In this document: piece after piece, positions 15,579 to 23,374 of the stretch
Numbering within the stretch: the first letter of the stretch is position 1
Layout: each line of letters starts with the position of its first letter
Source: Fen-1273 sp963837815
GTDB taxonomy: Bacteria > Bacteroidota > Ignavibacteria > UBA10030 > UBA6906
Direction: 5' to 3'
Length of the DNA stretch: 64,000 nt
Assembly: GCA_963837815.1 (NCBI GenBank)
Contig: CAWIOS010000009.1
Location: forward strand, 124,001 to 188,000
The notes under the pieces: generated by a model
Told to the model about the DNA's origin: nothing
Database searches by the model: none
What the model saw: only the letters and a program-made list of their open reading frames with translations
Program-made: the position numbers and the translations under genes

Positions 15579-16376
15579 ATGGAACTTGGACTTCGCAACA
15601 GGGTCGCTGTCGTCTGTGCCGCAAGCCAGGGCCTCGGGCTGGCTGCCGCGGTGGGGTTCGCCCGTGAGGGGGCGCATGTCGTCATCTGTTCGCGCGACTC
15701 CAGGAAGCTGGCGGAGGCGGGCAAAACGGTCCGTGCGGCGGCTGCGGATGGGGCCCGCCTTCTGGCGGTGACTGCGGACATGACGAAGGCCGCGCACATC
15801 AAAAAGCTGTTTCGTTCCGCGCTCCGCGAATTCAAGAGGATCGACATACTCGTCACGAACGCGGGGGGCCCCCCCGTTGCGGCATTTCCGGATCTTGACG
15901 ACAGGACGTGGCAGCGGGGGGTCGACCTGAACCTGATGAGCACGATCCGCTGCATCCGCGAGGCGCTGCCGGCCATGCAGAAACAGAAGTGGGGGCGCAT
16001 CATCAACATCACCTCGTTCGCCGCGAAGCAGCCTGTCGACGATCTCGTGATCTCCTCCACGGTCCGCCCCGGCATACTCGGTCTTTCGAAGGTTCTCGCG
16101 AACCGGTACACGCGGGAGGGGATACTGATCAACAGCGTTGCGCCGGGATTCATACTCACCGCGCGGCAGCAGGAGATCGGTGCCGCCCGCGCGAAAGCGT
16201 CGGGGACGACGGTTGATGCATACATCGAAAAGGTGGGAGAGGGGATCCCGGCGGGGCGGTTCGGGACCCCCGAGGAGCTTGCAAATGTCATTGTTTTTCT
16301 CGGGTCCGAACGGGCAAGTTACATAAGCGGGACGACAGTCAACGTCGACGGCGGGCTCATGAAGGGGATCATCTGA
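15579..16376 (+). CDS. Short-chain dehydrogenase/reductase lacking the standard catalytic Tyr
   Basis: A 265-residue classical-size SDR. The cofactor motif is a variant (ASQGLG in place of TGxxxGIG); NAGG near residue 90 and the C-terminal GTTVNVDGG are as in FabG-like enzymes. The expected YxxxK is missing: the segment after the conserved Ser of NITS reads ISSTVRPGILGLSK, so Arg and the later Lys occupy the region. An SDR subgroup with an SNxxRxxVxGLxK-like pattern is known, annotated mostly as 3-oxoacyl-ACP reductase, but chemistry is unproven. The stop overlaps the next ATG by one base (TGATG). Confidence 0.75.
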   Translation: MELGLRNRVAVVCAASQGLGLAAAVGFAREGAHVVICSRDSRKLAEAGKTVRAAAADGARLLAVTADMTKAAHIKKLFRSALREFKRIDILVTNAGGPPVAAFPDLDDRTWQRGVDLNLMSTIRCIREALPAMQKQKWGRIINITSFAAKQPVDDLVISSTVRPGILGLSKVLANRYTREGILINSVAPGFILTARQQEIGAARAKASGTTVDAYIEKVGEGIPAGRFGTPEELANVIVFLGSERASYISGTTVNVDGGLMKGII

Positions 16377-16981
16377 TGGGGATGGTGACGGAAATGCGTC
16401 TCACCGGTGGAGGGGGCGAGCCGGGGATCAGGTTCAATTACCGGGGGATGCACAGGTACCTTATCACGCTCCTGCCGCATCCCTCGTGCGCGGCTCTCGC
16501 CGAGAGGGAAACGGTCATCCCGGTTCTCGACGGCCTTCGCGAGACCGGCCGCGCGCACGGGTTCGAGATCTATGCGTACTGCTTTCTCCCCGACCGGCTC
16601 GTGATGCTCGTCCGCGGCAGGGATGAAACCTCCGACATGAAACTGTTTCTCGCGGCGTTCCGCGCGGGATCGGAAGCGACGTACGGGCTCAGAACGGGAA
16701 GACGGCTCTGGTCGAAAAAGTACAGGGAGAGGGTGCTCCGGAAGACGGAAATCACGCGGGCGATCGCAGAGGAGATCTTCATGCTCCCCGTCAAAACGGG
16801 GCTCGCCCCGTCGAAGGACCGGTACGCGTTCCAGGGTTCGTTTGTGCTTGCGGGAGTCCCGCCGCCCCGGGTCGCCCGCCCGTCATCGCACCGGGCGCCT
16901 CGCGTATCGCGCGCGCCGCGTCGTCCGGGAAGCGGGCCTTCCGGACCGGATCGCCGGTTCGGCCGTCCACGGCCGGGGTAA
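16376..16981 (+). CDS. Degenerate REP-associated tyrosine transposase (RAYT / Y1 family)
   Basis: A 201-residue protein with the shape of the IS200/RAYT Y1 transposase domain in residues 20-150: RYLITLL, then AYCFLPDRLVMLV, then LWSKKYRERVL and a final IAEEIFMLPVKTGL. In active members the third element reads YCLMPNHVHLL with the HUH histidines; here the equivalent positions are Asp, Arg, Leu and Val, so metal-dependent DNA cleavage should be lost. A candidate Tyr remains in KKYRERVL. The C-terminal 50 residues are a Pro/Arg/Ser-rich tail. Translational coupling to the dehydrogenase suggests a domesticated protein rather than a fresh insertion. Confidence 0.65.
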   Translation: MGMVTEMRLTGGGGEPGIRFNYRGMHRYLITLLPHPSCAALAERETVIPVLDGLRETGRAHGFEIYAYCFLPDRLVMLVRGRDETSDMKLFLAAFRAGSEATYGLRTGRRLWSKKYRERVLRKTEITRAIAEEIFMLPVKTGLAPSKDRYAFQGSFVLAGVPPPRVARPSSHRAPRVSRAPRRPGSGPSGPDRRFGRPRPG

Positions 16982-16995
16982 TACAGCCCTTCTGA

Positions 16996-19770
16996 TCATG
17001 CCATTGTATGTGAATCCAGCGATTCTCTCAGCAGCCGCGCCACTTCGTCCGGGAGGTAGGGCTTCTGGAGGAGCCCGTTCACGCCGAGGGCGACGAGTTC
17101 CGACCGTGTCCCGGGGTCAAGATAGCCCGTGGCGATCACGACAGGCGCTTCGGGCCGTATTGCCCTGATCTTGAGGAAGAGATCCCGCCCGCTCATGCCC
17201 GGAAGACCGAGATCGCTGATGACAATGGCGATTTCCTCCCCCAGCGACTCGTAGATGCTCAGCGCCTGGTCGCCGTCCGATGCGGCGATGACGGTGTAGC
17301 CCAGCGCCTCGAGCGAGCCTTTCAGAAGCTCGGAGAGCATCGCCTCGTCTTCGACGATAAGTATCGTCTCCGTTCCCCGCGTCCTGCAGAGATCCGCTTG
17401 CCGCGTCGCCGCTTCCTGTGTGGCTGCCAGTGACGGGATGGGAAATTCGAGCCTGAACGTGGTCCCCCTCCCCCTGGCGGAATCGACGGCGATCGACCCG
17501 CCGTGGCTCTCGACGATCCCGTACACGACCGACAGGCCGAGTCCGGTTCCCCGCCCGGGTTCCTTCGTCGTGAAGAATGGCTCGAATATCCTCCGTTTCG
17601 TTGATTCGTCCATGCCGGACCCCGTGTCGGCGACCGTGAGCCTTGCATACCATTCCTTCCTCTCCGCCGGGCGGTGGATCCGCTCCGTGGTGATGGAAAG
17701 CGTTCCCCCCGCCGGCATCGCGTCCCGGGCGTTCACGCAGAGGTTCAGAAGCGTCTGGTGGAGCTGCGTCCTGTCCCCGTCCACCGGGGGGAGGTCGGGA
17801 GCAAGCGAGAGTGAAATCGAGATCGTGCGCGGGAACGTCTCCTCGAGCATCCGTCCCAGTTCGGAAACGATGTCGTTGAGGTTGACCTGCTCGAAAACCA
17901 CGTTTGCTTTCCGGGCGAACGTCAGGATCTGGCGGACGAGCGCCGCGCCACGGTTCGCTGCTTTCTCAATTGCGCCGGCGCTTCTGCGGAGCTTGACGGG
18001 ATCGGCCGCGATCTCCCCGAGCAGGGAGGCGTGCCCCATGATGATCCCGAGTATGTTGTTGAAATCGTGGGCGATGCCGCCGGCAAGCGTTCCGAGCGAC
18101 TCCAGCTTCTGCGATTGCAGGAGCTGCTGCTCGAGGTTCTTCCTGTCGGTGATGTCCATGTTCATCCCCATGATCCCGCGGACCGCTCCGTCGCGCCTGA
18201 TGGGGGTGATGACGTTGTACACGTGGACGGTCTTCTCGCCCTCGCGGTACTGCGCCTCACCGCTCACGGTCTCCCCCGCGAAGGCGCGCCGGTTGTTTTC
18301 CTCCCACACCCGGATAACCCCGGGGTCGAGCCCCGACTCCGACGGGCTCCTGCCGATCTGGTTTCCCCAGCGCGCAAGGGAGACCGGGTTCTGCATCACG
18401 TAGCGCCCGTCCGTCCCGCAGACCCAGAGTTCGAACGGGAGGCTCTCGAACACCGTCTGCAGGAGGGCCTCGCTTTCGCGCACCGCCTCCTCGGACCGTT
18501 TCCGCTCGATTGCCATCGCGATCTGTGTCGACACGAACGCGAGTATGTCGTAGTGCTCCCTGCGGAAGCGGATCCCCTCGGAATAACTCTGGACGACGAG
18601 CGCCCCCTTCGTCTGGCCGGAGGTTGACAGGGGCACGCCGAGCCAGTCGAGTGACGGTGCCCCGAGCGCCTCCACGAGCCCCCCTTCGACCATCTCGCGG
18701 AATACTTCCGGCGACGCCAGGAGTGGTTCCCCGGTGCGGATCACGTACTCGGTGAGCCCTTTCCCCGCCGTTCGCGGCGCCGGCGTCGTATCGTTTTCGT
18801 CGACGAAGTAGGGGAACGAGAGAAGCCCCGTCTTCTCGTCGAGGACCGCGATGTAGAAATTCGCCGCCGGCATCAGCTCGCCGACGATCTCGTGTATCGC
18901 CCGGTACAGCTCGTGGAGGTTGTCCGTTGTGTTCACCGCGGCGGCGATCCTGTACGTCGCCGTCTGTATCCGCTCCGCCCGGCGCCGCTCGGTGAGGTCG
19001 CGTCCCACGGCCACGAACGCCGTCGGTTCCCCGTCCTCGTTCCTCAGGGGGGAGAGCCAGACGTCGAGCGGAAATTCCGGTCCCCCTTTCCTCCGCGCGG
19101 TCCACTCGCCGTGCCAGCTCTCCTCGACGGCGTCGCGGACGATCTGGTCCCGCATCGGGGTCCCCGGGAGCGGTGCGCCGATCAGGGCGATGTCCTTCCC
19201 GATGAGATCGTGCTGGTCGCACCCCAGGAGGATCTGTATGGAATCATTGACGAAGAGTATGCGTCCCTGCTTGTCGATGAGCGCGACGGAATCGCGCGTC
19301 GACGCCACTGTTTGCGCGAGAAGCCTGATTTCCCTGTCGGCGAGCCGGCGGTCGGTGACCTCCATCGTCATGCCGCTGATGCCTGTGACGTTTCCCGATT
19401 CGTCGAGGAGCGGTTCGAGCGTCAGCTCGAAATGTCTCTCTCCCTCATCCCCCGGGTGCGTGATCTCCTGCCGGCATCCTCTTCCCGTCTGGAGGACCCG
19501 CCGTTTGAGCTCGGTCAGCACGCGGGCGTTCTGCGGCGCAAAGAGTTCGCCGTCCGTCTTTCCGGTGAACGCTTCGATCGTCTTCTGCCCCGGATCGCGG
19601 GGATTGAAAAACCAGGTGTATCTGAGCGAGGTGTCCTGCGTGAAGAGTACGGCGGGGGAGGTCTTCAGTATATCGTAAATCGACAGTTCCGCGGGGAGGC
19701 GCGGAGTGCGGATGCCGTCATGCGCTTTGTTGGCAGATTCGTCGGCGCCCCGCCTGATTTCCTCTTCCAT
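16996..19770 (-). CDS. Hybrid sensor histidine kinase with PAS-PAS-GAF-PAS input and receiver
   Basis: A 924-residue soluble hybrid kinase with no membrane segment. Domain order: PAS (about 30-140), PAS (145-265), GAF (275-420), PAS (430-545), HisKA with phospho-His near 569 in GGIAHDFNN, HATPase (about 660-775, with DTGSGMD and GTGLGLS), and a C-terminal receiver with Asp near 853 in VISDLGLPG. The HDFNN H-box is that of NtrB/PAS-type kinases that end in a receiver for a phosphorelay. The signal is unknown, and no partner histidine phosphotransferase is nearby. Confidence 0.9.
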   Translation of the reverse strand: MEEEIRRGADESANKAHDGIRTPRLPAELSIYDILKTSPAVLFTQDTSLRYTWFFNPRDPGQKTIEAFTGKTDGELFAPQNARVLTELKRRVLQTGRGCRQEITHPGDEGERHFELTLEPLLDESGNVTGISGMTMEVTDRRLADREIRLLAQTVASTRDSVALIDKQGRILFVNDSIQILLGCDQHDLIGKDIALIGAPLPGTPMRDQIVRDAVEESWHGEWTARRKGGPEFPLDVWLSPLRNEDGEPTAFVAVGRDLTERRRAERIQTATYRIAAAVNTTDNLHELYRAIHEIVGELMPAANFYIAVLDEKTGLLSFPYFVDENDTTPAPRTAGKGLTEYVIRTGEPLLASPEVFREMVEGGLVEALGAPSLDWLGVPLSTSGQTKGALVVQSYSEGIRFRREHYDILAFVSTQIAMAIERKRSEEAVRESEALLQTVFESLPFELWVCGTDGRYVMQNPVSLARWGNQIGRSPSESGLDPGVIRVWEENNRRAFAGETVSGEAQYREGEKTVHVYNVITPIRRDGAVRGIMGMNMDITDRKNLEQQLLQSQKLESLGTLAGGIAHDFNNILGIIMGHASLLGEIAADPVKLRRSAGAIEKAANRGAALVRQILTFARKANVVFEQVNLNDIVSELGRMLEETFPRTISISLSLAPDLPPVDGDRTQLHQTLLNLCVNARDAMPAGGTLSITTERIHRPAERKEWYARLTVADTGSGMDESTKRRIFEPFFTTKEPGRGTGLGLSVVYGIVESHGGSIAVDSARGRGTTFRLEFPIPSLAATQEAATRQADLCRTRGTETILIVEDEAMLSELLKGSLEALGYTVIAASDGDQALSIYESLGEEIAIVISDLGLPGMSGRDLFLKIRAIRPEAPVVIATGYLDPGTRSELVALGVNGLLQKPYLPDEVARLLRESLDSHTMA

Positions 19771-19849
19771 GGGGGCCCTCCCCGGGCTGATGAGTTTCTC
19801 TGGTCAAAAAAGTCAAAGAGGGCAACAGCTGTGCCATCTTTTGAGACCG

Positions 19850-19878
19850 AAGATACCCTGTTTCCGCGAGTATCGCAA
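19850..19878 (-). promoter_or_regulatory. Promoter of the hybrid histidine kinase
   Basis: Reverse strand TTGCGA (19878-19873), 17 bases, TATCTT (19855-19850). The kinase ATG is at 19770, leaving a leader of about 75 bases. Confidence 0.45.
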
Positions 19879-19915
19879 ACCGGGGTGTCCCGGTTTCGCA
19901 GAAATGAGAAACCGG
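19877..19915 (-). other. Two mutually exclusive hairpins between DUF72 and kinase genes
   Basis: Three related segments lie here: AAACCGGG (19877-19884), CCCGGTTT (19889-19896) and GAAACCGG (19908-19915). The middle one can pair with either neighbour, with a 4-base or a 10-base loop. This could be the terminator of the DUF72 transcript or an attenuator-like switch; there is no clear T-run. Confidence 0.35.
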
Positions 19916-19964
19916 CCGGGGGAGTAGCATACACACGGGTGATCCGCGAGCGCTCTCCCGCCTG

Positions 19965-20879
19965 TTAAATTGCGCGCCTGTAGTCGGGGCCCAGGAGCGG
20001 CATATCGCCGGTGTCAGGAGCCGCGATCGGAGCGAGGAAGGGGAATGCCCTGAGAGTCCGGGGGGGAACCGCAACAGGCTTCCCGTCCCTGAGTGCCGAC
20101 AGGAGTTGAAATGCGATGGGGAGGGATTTTCCCCCCGTGTTGTTGTTGCAGATGACGGTGACCTCGCGGCAGCGTCCTTCGAGTCCGCGGAGCCTCCGTG
20201 TGATTTCGCGGACCTCCCGTGTGTTATACTGGTAGTCGTATCGGGCGTCGTAGCCGTTCAGCATCCACCCTTTTTCGTTCCGTCCGTGGAGCCGGAGGTA
20301 TGCCGTCTCCCCGCACACGGCGGTGATGAACGGCATGTACTGCTTCACGCGGGGCATGTCCGCTCCCACGACGCCGAGCGAATGTTCCCGGAGAAACGAG
20401 ACGAGCCCCTCCTGGTTCCACGACTGGTGGCGGAATTCCACGTGGAGGGGGAACCCTGCGAAGACCTCCGCGATCCTGACGATATGGTGGCGGTTTCCCC
20501 CCGTGTTCGTGAACGAATACGGGAGCTGGACGAGGAGCGAGCCGAGCCTGTTGTGCCGGGCCAGCTCCTGGAGCATCTGCCGGACCGTGCGCGTCAGTTC
20601 GGGACGGAGGGACTTCCCGTGCGTGAACGCCGAATGGAGCTTGACGTGGAACCGGAATCCCGGCGCGTCGTTGACCGCCGCGATCCATTCCCGTGCGTCC
20701 CCCGCCGAGAGGGAGTCGTCCCAGAACGTCGCCCGCACCTCCGCGGTCTGGAAATGCCGGGCGAAGAAGTTCAGCTTGTCCGCCGACGAGGCTCCCTCCG
20801 AGGGGTAGAAGCAGGAATCGAAGATATCGTGTTCCCATCCCCCCGGTCCGATGCGATAGACGGTCTTCCCGCTCTCCAT
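19965..20879 (-). CDS. DUF72 (YecE-like) protein
   Basis: A 304-residue TIM-barrel-like protein of the DUF72/UPF0759 family. Characteristic elements are GGWEHDIF near the start, YPSEG, RFHVKLHSAFTH, LVQLPYSF, HVEFRHQSW and YLRLHGRNEKGW. The biochemical role of the family is not established. The gene faces the LexA/CI-like regulator across a 130-base region that contains palindromic operators, so it is probably controlled by that regulator. The ATG at 20879 sits about 50 bases below its promoter. Confidence 0.85.
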   Translation of the reverse strand: MESGKTVYRIGPGGWEHDIFDSCFYPSEGASSADKLNFFARHFQTAEVRATFWDDSLSAGDAREWIAAVNDAPGFRFHVKLHSAFTHGKSLRPELTRTVRQMLQELARHNRLGSLLVQLPYSFTNTGGNRHHIVRIAEVFAGFPLHVEFRHQSWNQEGLVSFLREHSLGVVGADMPRVKQYMPFITAVCGETAYLRLHGRNEKGWMLNGYDARYDYQYNTREVREITRRLRGLEGRCREVTVICNNNTGGKSLPIAFQLLSALRDGKPVAVPPRTLRAFPFLAPIAAPDTGDMPLLGPDYRRAI

Positions 20880-20896
20880 GCAACCTCCGATATGAC

Positions 20897-20925
20897 TTGA
20901 CAGAACCGCCGGAATTCAGTACATT
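20897..20925 (+). promoter_or_regulatory. Promoter of the LexA/CI-like regulator
   Basis: TTGACA (20897-20902), 17 bases, TACATT (20920-20925). Transcription should begin near 20932, immediately before or within the palindromic operator. Confidence 0.6.
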
Positions 20926-20934
20926 GCTCCGGTC

Positions 20935-20963
20935 AAGATACGACATAAATGTCGTCTTGTCAA
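20935..20963 (-). promoter_or_regulatory. Promoter of the DUF72 gene
   Basis: Reverse strand TTGACA (20963-20958), 17 bases, TATCTT (20940-20935). The palindrome 20940-20955 fills most of the spacer, so a bound repressor would block it directly. Confidence 0.6.
20940..20955. promoter_or_regulatory. Palindromic operator
   Basis: ACGACAT (20940-20946) and ATGTCGT (20949-20955) are perfect inverted arms around AA. It lies inside the DUF72 promoter spacer and at the transcription start of the regulator gene, as expected for an autoregulated repressor. Confidence 0.6.
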
Positions 20964-20972
20964 GTCCTCAAA

Positions 20973-20998
20973 AGACATAATTGTCAGACATAATTGCC
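20973..20998. promoter_or_regulatory. Tandem operator-like repeats
   Basis: AGACATAATTGTC (20973-20985) and AGACATAATTGCC (20986-20998) are adjacent 13-base repeats differing at one position. Both share GACATAA with the palindrome at 20940, and they precede the regulator ATG at 21010. They probably bind the same protein. Confidence 0.5.
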
Positions 20999-21009
20999 GG
21001 CGGGGTGCC

Positions 21010-21660
21010 ATGAAGTCGACCATCGGAGAACGGCTGCGGACGGCGCGGGAGAGCAAGGAGTTGGACCAGTACACGCTTGCGGTGAAAACCGGGGTCGTGA
21101 CGAGGACGCTGCAGCGGTGGGAAAAAGGGGAGCAGGTCCCGGACGGGATCGCGATAACGAAGATCGCGAAAGTGACAAATGTGCGGCCGACGTGGCTCCT
21201 TACCGGGGAGGGGGAGATGTACGCCGTCGCCGGGCGCCCGGAAAACGTCTATCCCCTGCCGGTATCGCCGAAGAGGAAAATGCGCCTCGCGGAGCTTCCC
21301 CTCGTTTCCTCCGTTCCCGCGGGAAAGGTCTCGACGATGTTTCACCCGGACTACGTCGATCACTATGTCACCGTGGACGATGTGAAGGACCCGGGGGCGT
21401 TCGCACTCAAGGTGAAGGGGAACAGCATGTCCCCCCGCATCGAGGACGGGGACATCGTCGTCGTCAGCCCCCAGTCCGAACCCCGCAGCGGCGACATCTG
21501 TGTCATCAGGGTGAACGAAGAAGACACGTTGAAAAAGGTGAAGTTCGAAGGGAATTACATTCACCTCATCCCTCTGAATCCCGAATTCGAGCCCGTGACA
21601 GTCAGGAAGCGGGATATCAACTTTGTCTGGAAAGTCGTCAAGCTCATCAAGGAATTGTGA
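21010..21660 (+). CDS. XRE-family repressor with S24 (LexA/CI-type) self-cleaving domain
   Basis: A 216-residue regulator. Residues 5-68 form a Cro/CI helix-turn-helix (LRTARESKELDQYTLA, then VVTRTLQRWEKG). Residues 95-210 are a peptidase S24 domain with all parts needed for self-cleavage: an Ala104-Gly105 bond in VPAGKVS, Ser139 in GNSMSP and Lys176 in LKKVKF. The Ser-Lys spacing of 37 and bond-to-Ser spacing of 35 equal those of LexA. It should repress DNA until RecA-like activation triggers cleavage. Its own promoter region holds the GACATAA operators. No phage genes surround it, so it looks like a chromosomal stress regulator. Confidence 0.85.
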   Translation: MKSTIGERLRTARESKELDQYTLAVKTGVVTRTLQRWEKGEQVPDGIAITKIAKVTNVRPTWLLTGEGEMYAVAGRPENVYPLPVSPKRKMRLAELPLVSSVPAGKVSTMFHPDYVDHYVTVDDVKDPGAFALKVKGNSMSPRIEDGDIVVVSPQSEPRSGDICVIRVNEEDTLKKVKFEGNYIHLIPLNPEFEPVTVRKRDINFVWKVVKLIKEL

Positions 21661-21700
21661 GCCCCGCGGCGTCATTCACGCACCTGCTCCGGAATCCGTC

Positions 21701-22093
21701 ATGAGAAAACTTATCTCCAGCGGCAGCCCCTACGAGCCTGTGATCGGCATTTCCCGCGCGGTCCGGGGGGGGATTTTTGTCAGTGTGTCCGGGACTGCGC
21801 CGCTCGGGCCGGAAGGTCACACGGTCGGGCAGGGAGACCCGGGGGCGCAGGCGAAGCGCTGTCTCGAGATCATTGCCGCCGCGCTCGAAGGGGCGGGGGC
21901 GTCTCTCCGTCACGTTGTCCGGACGCGGATTATGCTCACGCGGATTGAAGACTGGAAGGCGGTCACTGCGGTGCACGGTGCGGTGTTCGGCCGGATACGT
22001 CCCGCGAACACCGTTGTGCAGGTGTCACAGTTCATCGATCCGGAGTGGCTTGTCGAGATCGAAGCGGACGCGGTTGTCGATGACGCGGAGTGA
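21701..22093 (+). CDS. RidA-family (YjgF/UK114) protein
   Basis: A 130-residue protein of the Rid family, whose archetype RidA hydrolyses reactive enamine and imine intermediates made by PLP enzymes. The segments GISRAVRGGIFVSVSGTAP, ALEGAGASLRHVVRTRIML and the C-terminal VEIEADAVV match the family. The usual catalytic Arg (R105 of RidA, in IEAxCxAxR-like contexts) is not obvious near the end, so it may be a Rid2/Rid3-type paralogue. The ATG at 21701 is chosen; it is 40 bases after the repressor gene and probably in the same transcript. Confidence 0.8.
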   Translation: MRKLISSGSPYEPVIGISRAVRGGIFVSVSGTAPLGPEGHTVGQGDPGAQAKRCLEIIAAALEGAGASLRHVVRTRIMLTRIEDWKAVTAVHGAVFGRIRPANTVVQVSQFIDPEWLVEIEADAVVDDAE

Positions 22094-22104
22094 GCCGGGT
22101 TTTC

Positions 22105-23346
22105 CTATGCCAGGAAGTGGATCACGACGCCGTCCCGGAGCTTGGGCTCGAACCACGTTGATTTCGGCGGCATGATTTTGCCGGCGTCTGCGATCTTCAG
22201 AAGCTCGTTGATGGATGTCGGGAAGAGGGCGAACGCCACCGCCATCTCCCCGGAGTTCACCCGCCGTTCAAGTTCATCCATCCCCCGTATCCCTCCCACG
22301 AAGTCGATCCTCTTGTTCGTCCGCGGATCATCGATGCCGAGTATCGGCCCGAGGAGCTCCCGCTGGAGTATCGACACGTCCAGTCGTTCCACCGGATCGG
22401 GATCCGCCAGGAGATCGCCGGGAGCCTGGAGCGTGTACCATTTCCCCTTCAGGTACATCCCGTAATCGCCTCTCCGCGAGGGCCGCGCGGGGTCCGGCCC
22501 TTCGCGTACGTCGAATGTCCTCTCGATCTCGGCGATGAATTTCTCCGTGGGAAGCCCGTTGAGGTCCCTGACGACCCTGTTGTAGTCCAGTATCCGGAGC
22601 TGGTTGCCGGGGAAGAGAACGGCGAGAAAGAAGTTGTACTCTTCGTCACCCCGGTGGTTGGGGTTCGCCTTTGCGCGCTCGTCCCCGACGCGCGCGGCCG
22701 CGGCGGAGCGGTGGTGTCCGTCCGCGACGTACAGCGAGCTCACGCCGGCGAATTCATTCACGAGCGAGTCGATGACCTTCTCGTCGTCGATCACCCAGAG
22801 ACGGTGGCGGACCCCGTCCGGCGGCACGAAGTCGTATTCCGGTTTCTTCCCGCGGATTCCCCCGACGATCGTGTCGATCGCATCGGTGGCGCGATACGTG
22901 AGAAATATCGGACCCGTGTGCGCGTTGGTGACCTTGACGTGTTTTGTCCGGTCGTCTTCCTTGTCCTTCCGCGTCAGCTCGTGCTTCTTGATCGTGTTGT
23001 TCAGGTACTCCCGGACCGAGGCGCAGCACACGAGGCCGTACTGCGTGTGATCGTCCATGGTCTGGGAATACACGTAAAGGCAGGGCTTCCGGTCCTCTTC
23101 CAGTATCCCGTCGGCGATGAGCTTCTGGAGGTTTTCCCTCCCCTTCTGATACACCCGGTCGTCGTAGATGTTGACGTCCGGCGGCAGGTCGATCTCGGGT
23201 TTGCCCACGTGGAGGAACGATACGGGATTCCCCGCCGCCTCCTTCCGGGCTTCTTCGGAATTCAGGACGTCGTACGGTTTGGCCGCGACGCGCGCGGCAT
23301 ATTCCGGTTTGGGCCGGAAACCCTTGAACGGTCGGATAGTCGCCAT
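22105..23346 (-). CDS. DUF1015 family protein
   Basis: A 413-residue protein of the DUF1015 family. Typical elements include IRPFKGFRPKPEYA and AKPYDVL at the start, YVADGHHRSAAA near residue 210, and PTSINELLKIADAG with MPPKSTWFEPK near the end. The family is widespread and often sits next to serine-biosynthesis genes, as here, but its function is not settled. The ATG at 23346 is preceded by a GGGGGG stretch; the longer in-frame extension to 23412 is less likely because it overlaps serA. Confidence 0.88.
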   Translation of the reverse strand: MATIRPFKGFRPKPEYAARVAAKPYDVLNSEEARKEAAGNPVSFLHVGKPEIDLPPDVNIYDDRVYQKGRENLQKLIADGILEEDRKPCLYVYSQTMDDHTQYGLVCCASVREYLNNTIKKHELTRKDKEDDRTKHVKVTNAHTGPIFLTYRATDAIDTIVGGIRGKKPEYDFVPPDGVRHRLWVIDDEKVIDSLVNEFAGVSSLYVADGHHRSAAAARVGDERAKANPNHRGDEEYNFFLAVLFPGNQLRILDYNRVVRDLNGLPTEKFIAEIERTFDVREGPDPARPSRRGDYGMYLKGKWYTLQAPGDLLADPDPVERLDVSILQRELLGPILGIDDPRTNKRIDFVGGIRGMDELERRVNSGEMAVAFALFPTSINELLKIADAGKIMPPKSTWFEPKLRDGVVIHFLA

Positions 23347-23374
23347 AGCATGCCCCCCGTCGGATGGACAACCC

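Noticed and set aside
20897..21660. Prophage remnant because of the CI-like repressor
   Set aside because: No integrase, excisionase, structural or replication genes are near; neighbours are chromosomal families.
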